The notes beneath the pieces are model-generated. The model did no database searches. It worked only from the letters and a program-made list of their open reading frames with translations, and was not told where the DNA came from. A program made the position numbers and the translations under genes. A DNA stretch of 64,000 bases. It comes from Fusarium oxysporum f. sp. lycopersici 4287 (taxonomy: Eukaryota > Ascomycota > Sordariomycetes > Hypocreales > Nectriaceae). How positions within the stretch are numbered: the stretch's first letter is position 1; each line of letters opens with the position of its first letter. The DNA lies in assembly GCF_000149955.1 (NCBI RefSeq), contig NC_030990.1:1514158-1578157 (forward strand), written 5' to 3'. Shown in pieces: positions 21,210-31,065 of the stretch.

Positions 21210-22282
21210 TGTAAACGTTTTCAGTTACTTTAGAAGTGGGCTACGGGTTTGTGAATGAACCTGCTCTAATAGGAGGTTACTGTTTTCGCTGTTGAAGGTC
21301 TGAAGAGACGGTCGCGTTTAAACCAGGTGAGTTTAATAATCGTATTCGTGTAGATGCCCAGGGGCTGAGGTTTGAAGCGACGGGAATAATGGTCCCAGGA
21401 TAGGATAAGGAGCAATGCTTGGTTCAGTGAGGAGAGGGAAAGATGTCAGAGCTTGTGAGTTGAGGTGCTGCGGTTGAGATTTTTATATGGCGCGCGACTT
21501 GGGAGGTTCTTTTTAGTTGGCCTTCTCCGATGGACCCGGCTCACTGGTCAAATTCTAGAACCCGCAAATAAGATGAGGGTACAGGATACTTCCATGCTAT
21601 TATGCTATTGTTGAAGGCATACGATTGGCAGTGCTTCGCGAATCGCTCCGATAAAAAATTCCTAATTACTTAGGATATACTACAGTACTTTAGTTCCTAC
21701 TGATCCCGAGAGTTATCTAGAAACCCCTTGGGGCCATGAAGGGATAGTAGGCTAAGTACGTTATATAGTCCCGAGTCGTTGATACATTGTATAAATCTGG
21801 AAGCCAGAAAAGTACCATTGCCCGACCAAAGGCAGTCAATTTACACCAATACAAAGAAGTGCAACCCATACGCCTTTGAAACTATAAAACTCTTCAGCTG
21901 CTCCGTACAAACTACCTAGGTATTGTATACCTTATATAGGTAGTTAGGTCATAAGTACAGGAACTTGATATGGAACCTAAGCTTCATCAACGCCACGTGA
22001 TCTACCTGTTTTATTTCCTTGTGGTTTGAGTGGGCGTAAACCTGGCTGGTTGGCTCCACCAGATATCCATTCCCGAACAGACACCTTTGGAGCGAGACCA
22101 GAGGCCTGGCTTGATAGCTCGAGAAAATTTCGAGGCCTCATTATAGCCGCTTTCCATCTCCATCTCCGTCTCCATCGTGCACCCCGACAGCACCATCGTG
22201 TGTTTCTCGCCTCTGTTCCCCTTACTCTCCGCTCCATCTCGTTTTTAATTGTCATTTATACTATCTAGAGGGAGCCGTCACA
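21210..22282. promoter_or_regulatory. Divergent region between PGA2-like and TUF1, with a nested palindrome
   Basis: About 1.07 kb of partly AT-rich sequence. A nested inverted repeat lies at 21910-21945: outer arms AACTACCTA / TAGGTAGTT and inner arms GGTAT / ATACC around TGT. A pyrimidine-rich stretch precedes the TUF1 ATG. No gene is supported here. Confidence 0.4.
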
Positions 22283-23692
22283 ATGTCGACCGCTTTCCGA
22301 TCCCTTGCGCCTTTCCTGCGCACCGCCCGACAAGGTCTACGGGCTAACCCCATCAACCCTCTTCAGTCCGCCTTTAGCAAGCAGAACACCTCCGGTGTCC
22401 TCAACCTTTACCGCACATATGCTGTTTTTGAGCGATCAAAGCCTCATGTGAACATCGGTACAATTGGTCACGTCGATCACGGCAAGGTATGACTGCGTCC
22501 TCTATATCCTACAACCCCTCTCTTTCTCTCTCAAAACCCAACTGACTCTTTATCATAGACCACTCTTTCTGCTGCCATCACAAAGCGACAGGCCGACAAG
22601 GGCCTCGCCAACTTCCTTGAGTATGGTGCCATTGACAAGGCTCCTGAGGAGCGAAAGCGTGGTATTACCATCTCGACCGCACACATCGAGTACGCCACCG
22701 ACAACCGCCACTACTCCCACGTCGACTGCCCCGGTCACGCCGATTACATCAAGAACATGATTACCGGTGCAGCCAACATGGACGGTGCTATCATCGTCGT
22801 TGCTGCCTCCGATGGACAGATGCCCCAGACCCGTGAACACTTGCTCCTCGCTCGTCAGGTCGGTGTCCAGCGAATTGTCGTCTTCGTCAACAAGGTCGAT
22901 GCCATTGATGACCCCGAGATGCTTGAGCTCGTCGAGATGGAGATGCGCGAGCTTCTTAACACCTACGGCTTCGAAGGCGACGACACTCCCGTCATCATGG
23001 GCTCTGCTCTTATGTCTCTCCAGAACCAGCGCCCCGAGATTGGCACCGAGAAGATCGATGAGCTCCTTGCTGCCGTCGACGAGTGGATCCCAACCCCCGA
23101 GCGTGACCTTGACAAGCCCTTCCTTATGTCCGTCGAGGATGTCTTCTCCATTGCCGGCCGTGGTACCGTCGTGTCTGGCCGTGTGGAGCGTGGTATTCTG
23201 AAGCGTGATCAGGAGATCGAGCTTGTCGGAAAGGGTCAGGAGGTTATCAAGACCAAGGTTACCGACATTGAGACCTTCAAGAAGTCTTGTGAGCAGTCCC
23301 AGGCTGGTGACAACTCTGGTCTCCTCATCCGAGGTGTTCGCCGTGAGGATGTCCGCCGTGGTATGGTCGTCTGCGCTCCTGGCACCGTCAAGTCTCATAC
23401 CCAGTTTCTCGCTTCCCTCTACGTCCTCACCAAGGAGGAGGGTGGCCGACACACCGGTTTCCAGGAGCACTACCGACCCCAGCTCTATCTCCGAACTGCA
23501 GATGAGTCCATTGACCTGACTTTCCCCGAGGGTACTGAGGATGCCTCCAGTAAGATGGTCATGCCTGGTGACAACACCGAGATGGTTGTCACCATGGGTC
23601 ACCCCAATGCCATCGAGGTTGGTCAGCGATTCAACATCCGTGAGGGTGGCCGAACTGTCGCTACTGGTCTCTGCACTCGCATCATCAAGTAA
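22283..23692 (+). CDS. TUF1: Mitochondrial translation elongation factor EF-Tu
   Basis: Two exons, 22283-22486 and 22559-23692, give 445 residues. The intron splits the P-loop exactly: GHVDHGK/TTLSAA (residues 62-71). A basic, hydroxyl-rich presequence ([19 protein letters not shown]) points to mitochondrial import, and [16 protein letters not shown] starts the mature core. Other G motifs are present: ERKRGITI (switch I), DCPGHADY (G3), NKVD (G4) and a SALMS-type G5. Domains II and III follow ([20 protein letters not shown]-type, [15 protein letters not shown]). It delivers aminoacyl-tRNA to mitochondrial ribosomes. Codon use is strongly biased, leaving a 400-codon antisense shadow frame. Confidence 0.97.
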
Positions 23693-24394
23693 GCGGCGCT
23701 TTAGACAAGAAATGAAAAAGTTAACGGGGACGGTGTACGAATTATTACGCTTATGTACAATCATGCAATGTCTTTCTTTGAGTCCATTTGGCTCCTGTAC
23801 ATTTATTTAGCTGGCCTTGGGGCTCAAAGATCTCCGCTCTGCTTCCTCCCACCTTCTTGGTGATCTGAATTAGATAAAATCTAGGGGAGGCAGTAATAAG
23901 ACTTATAAACTAGAAAACCCATTTCGGCTTGAATCGCTTGTTCATTGCGGCAGTATGATGGTCATTGTGGCCGTGATAAGTCATGATGACTGGATCAACA
24001 TTTGATGAGCACAACGGGGTCTTCAAGGATGCGCGAGGGCCAGCACTTGGAGTTTTTCTTTAGGATTGTCATTAATCACATTGACCCGATGCACTCCATA
24101 GCCACAGGCTGGTCATGCGGAAAGGTGGGAGGATAAGACAGGACACATAGACATGATCGAGGTCCAATGCAATGGTATTCGTCTATCCTCGGAGGATTTT
24201 CGTCAGACGCACGATCTTCCTGAGGGACCCAAGCAAGCCATAAAACTCCTGTTCCAAGCGGCCGCCCTCCGAGTGCTCTTTTTTTACCGCGAGGCCTTTG
24301 ACGTTCTGCTGAGAGTTCTCCCCATCCACACAATACTATGCTCTCTAGCAGTCCCCCCCATCCCTTAACCGAGAAAACCGGGTGTCATGATCGT
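23693..24394. other. Convergent 3' regions, TUF1 / RPS29
   Basis: 700 bp between two gene ends. No repeat, RNA gene or supportable coding sequence seen. Confidence 0.4.
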
Positions 24395-24756
24395 TTATCG
24401 GTACTGCAGGTAATCCCGGGTCAGTTTCGTTGTTCCCACTACTTGACCGAACGTCGTCCTGGGTGTTGGGGGCCCATAGTAGTTCCGCTCGATTGAAACT
24501 CACCTTGTTGAAGCCGATATCCTTGGCCTTCTCACGGAAGCACTGACGGCACAGGTTGAGGTCGTACTTTCGGATGAGACCAGCCTTGTGCTTGCAGACG
24601 CGGCTGCGAGATGTTAGCATCAATCCTATTCGGTCGATGATTTCGACGCCATCAGGCGCATAGAATTTCGGGCAAAGGAGATATAGATTCGTACCAGCTG
24701 CGAGAGCCCTTGCCGTAGTTTCGGGGGCGGGAGTTCCAGACGCTTTCGTGAGACAT
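24395..24756 (-). CDS. RPS29: 40S ribosomal protein S29 (uS14), three exons
   Basis: ATG 24756 starts [20 protein letters not shown]. Exons on the minus strand are 24756-24695, 24603-24504 and 24403-24395, totalling exactly 56 residues, the usual S29 length. The second exon gives [20 protein letters not shown] followed by [14 protein letters not shown]. The last coding exon is only 9 nt (Tyr-Arg-stop), after an AG acceptor in CCTGCAG. Two CxxC pairs (CRVC and CRQC) form the zinc knuckle that holds S29 near the decoding head of the small subunit. The frame was recovered by splicing; unspliced, the third exon would be missed. Divergent from the PDI gene. Confidence 0.95.
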
Positions 24757-25938
24757 CGTTGCGGTGATGATTGAAGGCCGAAAGCTCGAAGGGTTGCGGG
24801 ATGATTTGATTTCAAGTTGCCGCTGGAAATTTTGTGTGCGCTGACCTACTAGGTTCCGCAGCCCCAGTTCGGGTTGGAGCAGGGCACATCGGGTCCCGGA
24901 CTATCAATAACCCGTGGCAATACAAGGACCCGCTCTCCTCCACTGACGTGGAGCTGTCCAGCAAGGTTACCTGACATCCACTGAAGAGCAAACGAACATG
25001 AGCGTCTATCTTGCACCATTGGCTTAAACTCGATTTCTGCATGAGCTTGAATATGCTATTCCCGAATGTTCTGTGTATTATTGTCAGGGCAGTACCATCC
25101 TGCTGCTGGGGTGGTAACCCTTTTACACGGCAAGATTGTCAAGGATCGTGAGCTATTGATAGCGAGTTGCTCTCAAGAAATATCCGCTAAGATTGTACTT
25201 CATTTGACCGCCTATATGCACAACGCTGGTCTTTCCTGTGAATCTGTGCAAAGATTTCAAGCAGCAGCCAAGAATATTATTAAACTTCTGTAAGAGATCT
25301 AGAAGCTGGTGTTGAAGCTAAAAGAGCCTCGGCGGGGGCCATTGTAAGAACCATAGCGGTCTTGTCGTGAATATGGTATTTCAAGAAGCTCTAAATTTAG
25401 ATGCCCATTGACGTCCTGTTTATATGGAGATGTTAGATAGACTTTGTCTGTCTCGCAAGTTTCGAATCGTCAAGTGTCGTTCACATGGCTACCTCATTGA
25501 ATTTATGTTATAGTTGTGCTTTCTCATTATCACATAGCGTATAGGCCATTGAGTAGCCCACACCCGAGGTAGATAACTATCAATTTCTGCAAACAGTTGA
25601 TTCGAAGGGGATCATCCAATATGATGAGTCGAAAGAAACGAAGAGCACTTTAACCAAGGCTACTTCATCGAAAATAATGTAGTCCAAACTATGGGCTGTT
25701 GTAGGTATGATGGCTGACCAATACAGCTCGAGCTTGCCTTAGCTGTAGGTCCCGCTTTAACCTACAGGGATATCCACCTACACCGGACATTCCTATGCAA
25801 GCTGGCATCTCTGGTGGATTTCCAAGCAACCCTCCAGAAACAAGCACCTCTCTGATTGCAGACAGTGCTTTGCTTCATTTTGCTTTCTTTTTACTACTCT
25901 TCCATCCAAAAACAATCGAATCAAGTTCATCATAAGAA
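24757..25938. promoter_or_regulatory. Divergent region between RPS29 and the PDI gene
   Basis: 1.18 kb with both promoters. TGACGTGG at 24944-24951 resembles ATF/UPR-type bZIP sites but lies much nearer RPS29 (190 bp) than PDI (990 bp), so its relevance to PDI is doubtful. A pyrimidine-rich leader precedes the PDI ATG. No gene is supported. Confidence 0.35.
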
Positions 25939-27114
25939 ATGGTTCTAATCAAGAGCTTCGTGCTGAGCGCCCTTGCCGCCACCGTCGCAGCCAAATCCGC
26001 CGTCATCGAATTGCTTCCCTCTAATTTTGACGATATCGTTCTCAAGTCCGGCAAACCTACACTCGTCGAGTTCTTCGCTCCGTGGTGTGGACACTGCAAG
26101 ACGCTTGCTCCCGTTTGGGAGGACCTAGCCAATACCTACGAGTACGCAAAGGACAAGGTCCAAATCGCCAAGGTCGACGCTGACGCTCAGCGTGAGCTCG
26201 GTAAGCGATTTGGTATCCAGGGTTTCCCTACCCTTAAGTTCTTCGATGGCAAGAGCAGCAAACCTCAGGATTACAAGTCTGGCCGCGACCTTGAGAGCCT
26301 GACCAATTTCATCGTTGAGAAGACCGGTGTAAAACCCAAGAAGAAGCTCGAGCTGCCCAGCGAGGTTACCTACCTCAACGATGCGACATTTTCCAAGGCC
26401 ATTGGTGGCGACAAGCATGTTCTCGTCGCTTTTACCGCTCCGTGGTGCGGACGTCAGTTTTTCCTGCGCCATTCTTTCGTTCAATCTGACTAATCTTGAC
26501 ATATTCCAGACTGCAAGAGCCTTGCCCCTACCTGGGAAGACCTCGCCAACACATTCGTTAACGAGAAGAATGTCCTGATCGCCAAGGTCGATGCCGAAGC
26601 TCCCAACAGCAAGGCAGTGGCTGAGGAGCAAGGTGTCAAGTCCTACCCAACCATTAAGTGGTTCCCTGCTGGCAGCAAGAAGGCTGTAGCCTACGAAAGT
26701 GGACGCAGTGAGCAGGCCTTTGTTGACTGGATCAATGAGCATGCCGGAACCCACCGAGTCACCGGTGGTGGTCTTGATACCGTTGCTGGTACCGTTGAGT
26801 CTCTTGACACGCTCGTGGCCAAGATCACAGGCGGTGCTGCCATCGCCGACGTCGCCGAGGAGGTCAAGAAGGAGGTCGAGACCCTCACCGATTCTGCTCA
26901 GAAAACATACGCCGAGTACTACGTGCGCGTCTTTGACAAGCTGAGCTCGAACAATGACTGGGTATCGAAGGAGCTCGCTCGTTTGGACGGCATCCTTACT
27001 AAGGGTGGACTGGCCCCCGCCAAGCGTGACCAGATTCAGCAGAAGACGAACGTTCTTCGGAAGTTTACGCAGAAGGTCGAGGAGAAGGTCGAAGAGATCA
27101 AGGATGAACTGTAA
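25939..27114 (+). CDS. ER protein disulfide isomerase, two thioredoxin domains plus Erp29-type C-terminus
   Basis: Two exons, 25939-26452 and 26510-27114, give 372 residues. The intron falls inside the second active site (APWCG/HCKSLAP), and splicing restores it. The signal peptide is MVLIKSFVLSALAATVAAK. Thioredoxin domain 1 has APWCGHCK (Cys50, Cys53); domain 2 has APWCGHCK (Cys170, Cys173). A helical C-terminal domain like ERp29 follows. The last four residues are KDEL, an ER retrieval signal. It forms and rearranges disulfides in secretory proteins. The architecture is that of the fungal PDI-A/ERp38 (TigA-like) class rather than the four-domain Pdi1. Its end converges on the HSBP1-like gene, 185 bp apart. 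Confidence 0.95.
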
Positions 27115-27299
27115 AGAACCACACATATGATAAATGAGAGCGGAAAGGAAGTCACGAATCAAAGGGTTTTATGTGCTTGGATCTTAGTCGACATGATGAA
27201 ATCGTAACGAGACATGTTAGCACTTCTATTTGCATGTGATGAATCGAAACATCTGAGAGAAAGCCTAGACACCCTACATCCCTTATTTGAACTCAAATC

Positions 27300-27742
27300 T
27301 TACGAGGACTTGGTTGATCCTCCATCTTTGGCCTTGCTCTCCTGAAGAGCTGCTTCGAGATTATCCAGCCTCCGAGACATCTCATCCACTTCACACTATG
27401 TTAGCGCGATGGTGCGGAATACGAGGCCGTAGATACTCACTTTTCGCAAAGATTTCTGACGAGACACCAGCAAATTTGTTAGACAAGGAGTTTAGGAGCT
27501 CCTCAACAGCAGCCGTGACATCGGCGCGAGCATCATCTGAAGGCTGTGAAAAAGAATAATTGAGTCAGCGGTGCTGTTGAAACCATTCATGAAGGCCTTG
27601 CAACCCAGCTTAAGCGTTCTCAGTGCGACACTACATAAAATGAATCCAGAGACGGTTGCCTGAACCGCGGAAGAATAAAACATACATTTTCAGGCTTGCT
27701 GTTGGCTGTGGTATCTGGTTGCGGCTCGTTGCTAGCCATCAT
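27300..27742 (-). CDS. Heat shock factor binding protein 1-like (HSBP1) small coiled-coil protein
   Basis: Recovered by splicing three short minus-strand exons: 27742-27686, 27543-27441 and 27388-27300, total 82 residues with stop at 27300. The protein has a polar lead (MMASNEPQPDTTANSKPEN), then PSDDARADVTAAVEELL, NSLSNKFAGVSSEIFAK and MDEMSRRLDNLEAALQES. The heptad pattern and the DVTxxVxxLLxxxxxKFxxxSxxI / MDxMSxRxDxLE layout match the HSBP1 family, which in animals binds trimeric HSF1 and elsewhere the WASH complex. The fungal role is unknown. Introns are 142 and 52 nt. It is head-to-head with the Dsc1-like gene (503 bp) and tail-to-tail with the PDI gene. The first junction is the least certain. 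Confidence 0.8.
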
Positions 27743-28245
27743 GATATTGGGATAGGAGGACGAAAGGATGGTGTGTCAAATGAACTAAACTGAAGAAGAA
27801 AAAGTCTATATAGAGAGACACCGAGGTACTCAAAGTGGTTTCTTGAGTGCAATGTTTGTCTTGTGAGCGTGTATATGTGGGTTGGTGGTTGTGTCTGGCG
27901 GTACCTGGTTTGTTTGATGGTGCTGAACTGCCCCTTATTCATACTGTGCCGGAAAATAGACGGATACGGCATTTCTTTTTAGCACCGTCAGCAGCCAACA
28001 ACCACCGAGTTGCGATACGTACCACTTCCATGAACGCCAGGTCTCATAACCCAAACAATATCTCATGAGGAGAGGCTAATCAACCACCGAGTATCAGCCA
28101 TCGCCTACATCTACGAACTCATTTCCTCATCACGCTCAATCTTTCAGTTATTACCATCTTCACCACGTCGTCTTGGACCGACGACTAAACCAATTCTAGC
28201 ATGATACGGTGATAGTCGCTCGCTATCGTGGGTCATCCATCCATC
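27743..28245. promoter_or_regulatory. Bidirectional promoter region, HSBP1-like / Dsc1-like
   Basis: 503 bp between two divergent ATGs, carrying both leaders and promoters. No specific factor site is confidently recognised. Confidence 0.4.
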
Positions 28246-30756
28246 ATGCCTCAAGCCCAACATCCAATCGCTACACTTATATTTATTGTTTTCATTGTTT
28301 GGCTCGTCTTTCCCGATAGCGACTACTCAAGCCAGTCTCTTACTCTTTCCGATCTCGCTGGCGAGAGACTTGATCATTTTCAGGATGCTCTGGACGTGCT
28401 GAATGCTTCACGATGGGGCGATTTCGTACCAGTCCCGGGGAAAGACTCCAAGGTGAAGCCATCTTTTTTGAATCTTACGGGTTTTCGTGCGGATGATAAC
28501 CTCTCCTGGGGCGGTTTGAAAAGGTTTCGCGAGCGGAGTTTGGCCTTCAGCCGACATGCCATACCACCTGTTGGACAGCATAATCTGTGGGACACTGGAC
28601 ATGGTGAGCCTATTTGGTTGAATGCATCAGGGACTGTTCACGGAGAATGGGTCAAGCCAAAAGGCTCTATCTCTAGAGGATATAACAGCTACAATCTGAG
28701 CAAAATTGCTCCTGATATGGACTGGATTGGTGATAATGTGCCTTGGGCGCGTAACATCACTGGTCGCACTGGTCGCATGATGCTGCGCCTAGAAGGGAAT
28801 CAAACCATCAACGAGTATGAGCAATTACCAACTCAAAGTAGCGTCCCCGTCGCTGGAGGTCTCATACGGAGTGTCAAAGGAACGACTACTATTGAGGATA
28901 CGCATGGCTCTGGCCATGACTGGGAAATGAGGCTATGGGGTGTTCATTGGCCACGTCAGGGTGTGGTTTTGATGACCACCACCAGCGAGAAGTTCGAGGG
29001 CATTTTCGGCTTGCCACACCTTACACCAAGTGAGGATTTCTTCCAGTCTAGTCAGAGGTTACTTAACGAGTCGATCGCCCACACCATTGCGACGAAGAGG
29101 GAGAACATATATGCAGACCAGACTGTACCATGGACTTCAGATCTGGAAAACCCTCTATACACTACTAATCCATCGCCACATTGCGAATATGTTATGTATG
29201 CGCAAGTCTTTCCACCAAGTCGAACCCATTTCAACATAGATTCCCAGGAATCATCGCGGGACACTTTAGAGTCTGTTATCGACGCTATCGAGTCAGAGTT
29301 ACAATCACCTGTTGGCGCACCCATCCCAAAGATACCCAAACTCCAAATGTCAGCTATCATCTACTCTCCAGACTGCGGCTTCTTTCTGGAGACCAAAGGA
29401 CCGCCAGATTTTGGCCCAAGTGAGGCCCAGCACTTAACAGGCATGAAGATAGAGGTTCAACTATACCAGGTCAAAACATGGATTCTTGTCTACGCAATCG
29501 TTGTATTTGGCCAGGTCAATCTCCTCAAGAACCAGATGCGCGAGTCCTGCACCCCATCGACCATGGGTCGAGTGAGCTTTTGGACCATCGCCATTATGCT
29601 CATGGTTGACGGTATGACCTTCACTGCTGCAGCAACTTGGGTATCATCTGCTGGGGCCACCTTTCTGCCAACATTGGCCCTCTTGTTTGCCGCATTTCTG
29701 TCCATGACCATTGGTGGAAGCTTTCTCGCCAAAGTCCATGAAGTTCAGCTCCCTGAAGCCCGGCCTCGACGTGAGCGGGAAGCGAACAACATGGTTGATA
29801 ACACCAATGGTACTGAACTACCCGCAGCGACGACTTCAGACAGATCACTCTTGCCGGAGCCTGTGACAGCACACCAACCGGCCAGGCCTCCGCCGCCTCG
29901 ATCTCAGCCACAGCCTGTGATTATCCCCTCCGATCAAGATATTGATGCCGAGATTGCTGCTGCCGCAGTCCCTGGCGCCACAACTGCGCAACGTGCTGAG
30001 GAAGCCCCCCAGTCCTTCCAGAGCATCATCGGCCGCATGATTCTCTCCTCCCTGTGTATTATATTCCTGGCCATTTCTTCTACAACATGGTATCCCAATC
30101 TGAGGTCATTGTTCCTGAATCTGTGTGTCCTCGTCTATCTATCCTTTTGGATTCCTCAAATTCTCCGTAATACCCGTCGAAACTGCCGCCGAGCTCTTGG
30201 CTGGCCATTCGTCGTTGGCCAGTCCATCTTACGTCTTCTCCCCGTAGCCTATTTCTGGATCAAAGAGGACAATTTTCTTTATGCCCGCTCGGATCGGCAT
30301 GCGTTCCTTGTCTTTTGCGCCTGGCTTTGGATACAGCTCATCATTCTTGCCGCACAAGACATTATCGGTCCCCGCTTTGGCATTCCCGCTGGCTGGGCCC
30401 CTGATGCTTGGGACTACCATCCTGTTCTTCGCGAGGATAGCCTCGAAGCTGGTGGTTTGCCAATTGGCCTGGTTGCTGATGACACACCTGGTATCGAGCG
30501 TGCCCGATCGTCAGGTGATGATAGCAGCAAGAAGCAGAGCACGACGAGGAGTATCGACTGCGCAATCTGTCGTGAAGTCCTGGAGGTGCCAGTGCTCACA
30601 GCCGAAGACGAAGACACCGGCGTTGCTGGCGTCTTCGCTCGTCGTTTATATATGGTCACACCTTGCAGGCATATATTTCATAGTGCTTGCTTAGAAGGTT
30701 GGATGAGATTTCGACTTCAGTGTCCCATATGTCGAGAGGAGTTACCACCCCTGTAA
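28246..30756 (+). CDS. Golgi/ER membrane RING E3 ubiquitin ligase, Dsc1/Tul1 family (Dsc complex subunit A)
   Basis: A single exon of 836 residues. ATG 28246 is used because the earlier in-frame codon is GTG. An N-terminal hydrophobic anchor (IATLIFIVFIVWLVFP) precedes a long luminal domain with N-glycosylation sites. About seven membrane helices follow, including TWILVYAIVVFGQVNLL, FWTIAIMLMVDGMTF, MILSSLCIIFLAISS and HAFLVFCAWLWIQLIILA. The C-terminal RING-H2 spans residues 772-829: CAIC, then CRHIFHSACL, then CPIC. This is the Tul1/Dsc1 plan. The complex ubiquitinates membrane proteins at Golgi/endosomes, and in several filamentous fungi it is needed for SREBP activation under low oxygen. 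A proline-rich, presumably cytosolic loop (residues ~510-600) links helices. Confidence 0.92.
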   Translation: MPQAQHPIATLIFIVFIVWLVFPDSDYSSQSLTLSDLAGERLDHFQDALDVLNASRWGDFVPVPGKDSKVKPSFLNLTGFRADDNLSWGGLKRFRERSLAFSRHAIPPVGQHNLWDTGHGEPIWLNASGTVHGEWVKPKGSISRGYNSYNLSKIAPDMDWIGDNVPWARNITGRTGRMMLRLEGNQTINEYEQLPTQSSVPVAGGLIRSVKGTTTIEDTHGSGHDWEMRLWGVHWPRQGVVLMTTTSEKFEGIFGLPHLTPSEDFFQSSQRLLNESIAHTIATKRENIYADQTVPWTSDLENPLYTTNPSPHCEYVMYAQVFPPSRTHFNIDSQESSRDTLESVIDAIESELQSPVGAPIPKIPKLQMSAIIYSPDCGFFLETKGPPDFGPSEAQHLTGMKIEVQLYQVKTWILVYAIVVFGQVNLLKNQMRESCTPSTMGRVSFWTIAIMLMVDGMTFTAAATWVSSAGATFLPTLALLFAAFLSMTIGGSFLAKVHEVQLPEARPRREREANNMVDNTNGTELPAATTSDRSLLPEPVTAHQPARPPPPRSQPQPVIIPSDQDIDAEIAAAAVPGATTAQRAEEAPQSFQSIIGRMILSSLCIIFLAISSTTWYPNLRSLFLNLCVLVYLSFWIPQILRNTRRNCRRALGWPFVVGQSILRLLPVAYFWIKEDNFLYARSDRHAFLVFCAWLWIQLIILAAQDIIGPRFGIPAGWAPDAWDYHPVLREDSLEAGGLPIGLVADDTPGIERARSSGDDSSKKQSTTRSIDCAICREVLEVPVLTAEDEDTGVAGVFARRLYMVTPCRHIFHSACLEGWMRFRLQCPICREELPPL

Positions 30757-31065
30757 CACCGTCACAAGATGGACATTCGCACTTTTACACATGGGTGGCA
30801 CTGTTCAGTATTAGCGCGAATTTGAGATGTTTAGGTCCCAGAATGACATGCATGATAGGCGCTGGATGTACTATTAGAGTCTGTCTCTTAAGAAAGTTTT
30901 TGTTGCATTGATAACGCAACATTGATATGGTAGTTCAACACATTTCCCATCCTCCTTGAACTCCGAGTCCGAAACACCACCTCCTCGAAAGACCATCTCT
31001 ATATACACGGCTGGTAAACCATTTTATACAGCACGAATATGAGCGCCAATACTCCTCTGGCCTCG
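30757..31065. other. Convergent 3' regions, Dsc1-like / zinc-cluster factor
   Basis: 309 bp between gene ends; nothing beyond expected 3' untranslated sequence. Confidence 0.4.

Noticed and set aside
22553..23764. 403-codon open frame antisense to TUF1
   Set aside because: It mirrors the strongly codon-biased EF-Tu gene; such bias removes stops from the opposite strand. No recognisable domain. The same holds for antisense frames over RPL4 (14241-15023), the PDI gene (26125-27162) and GDH1 (55005-55784).
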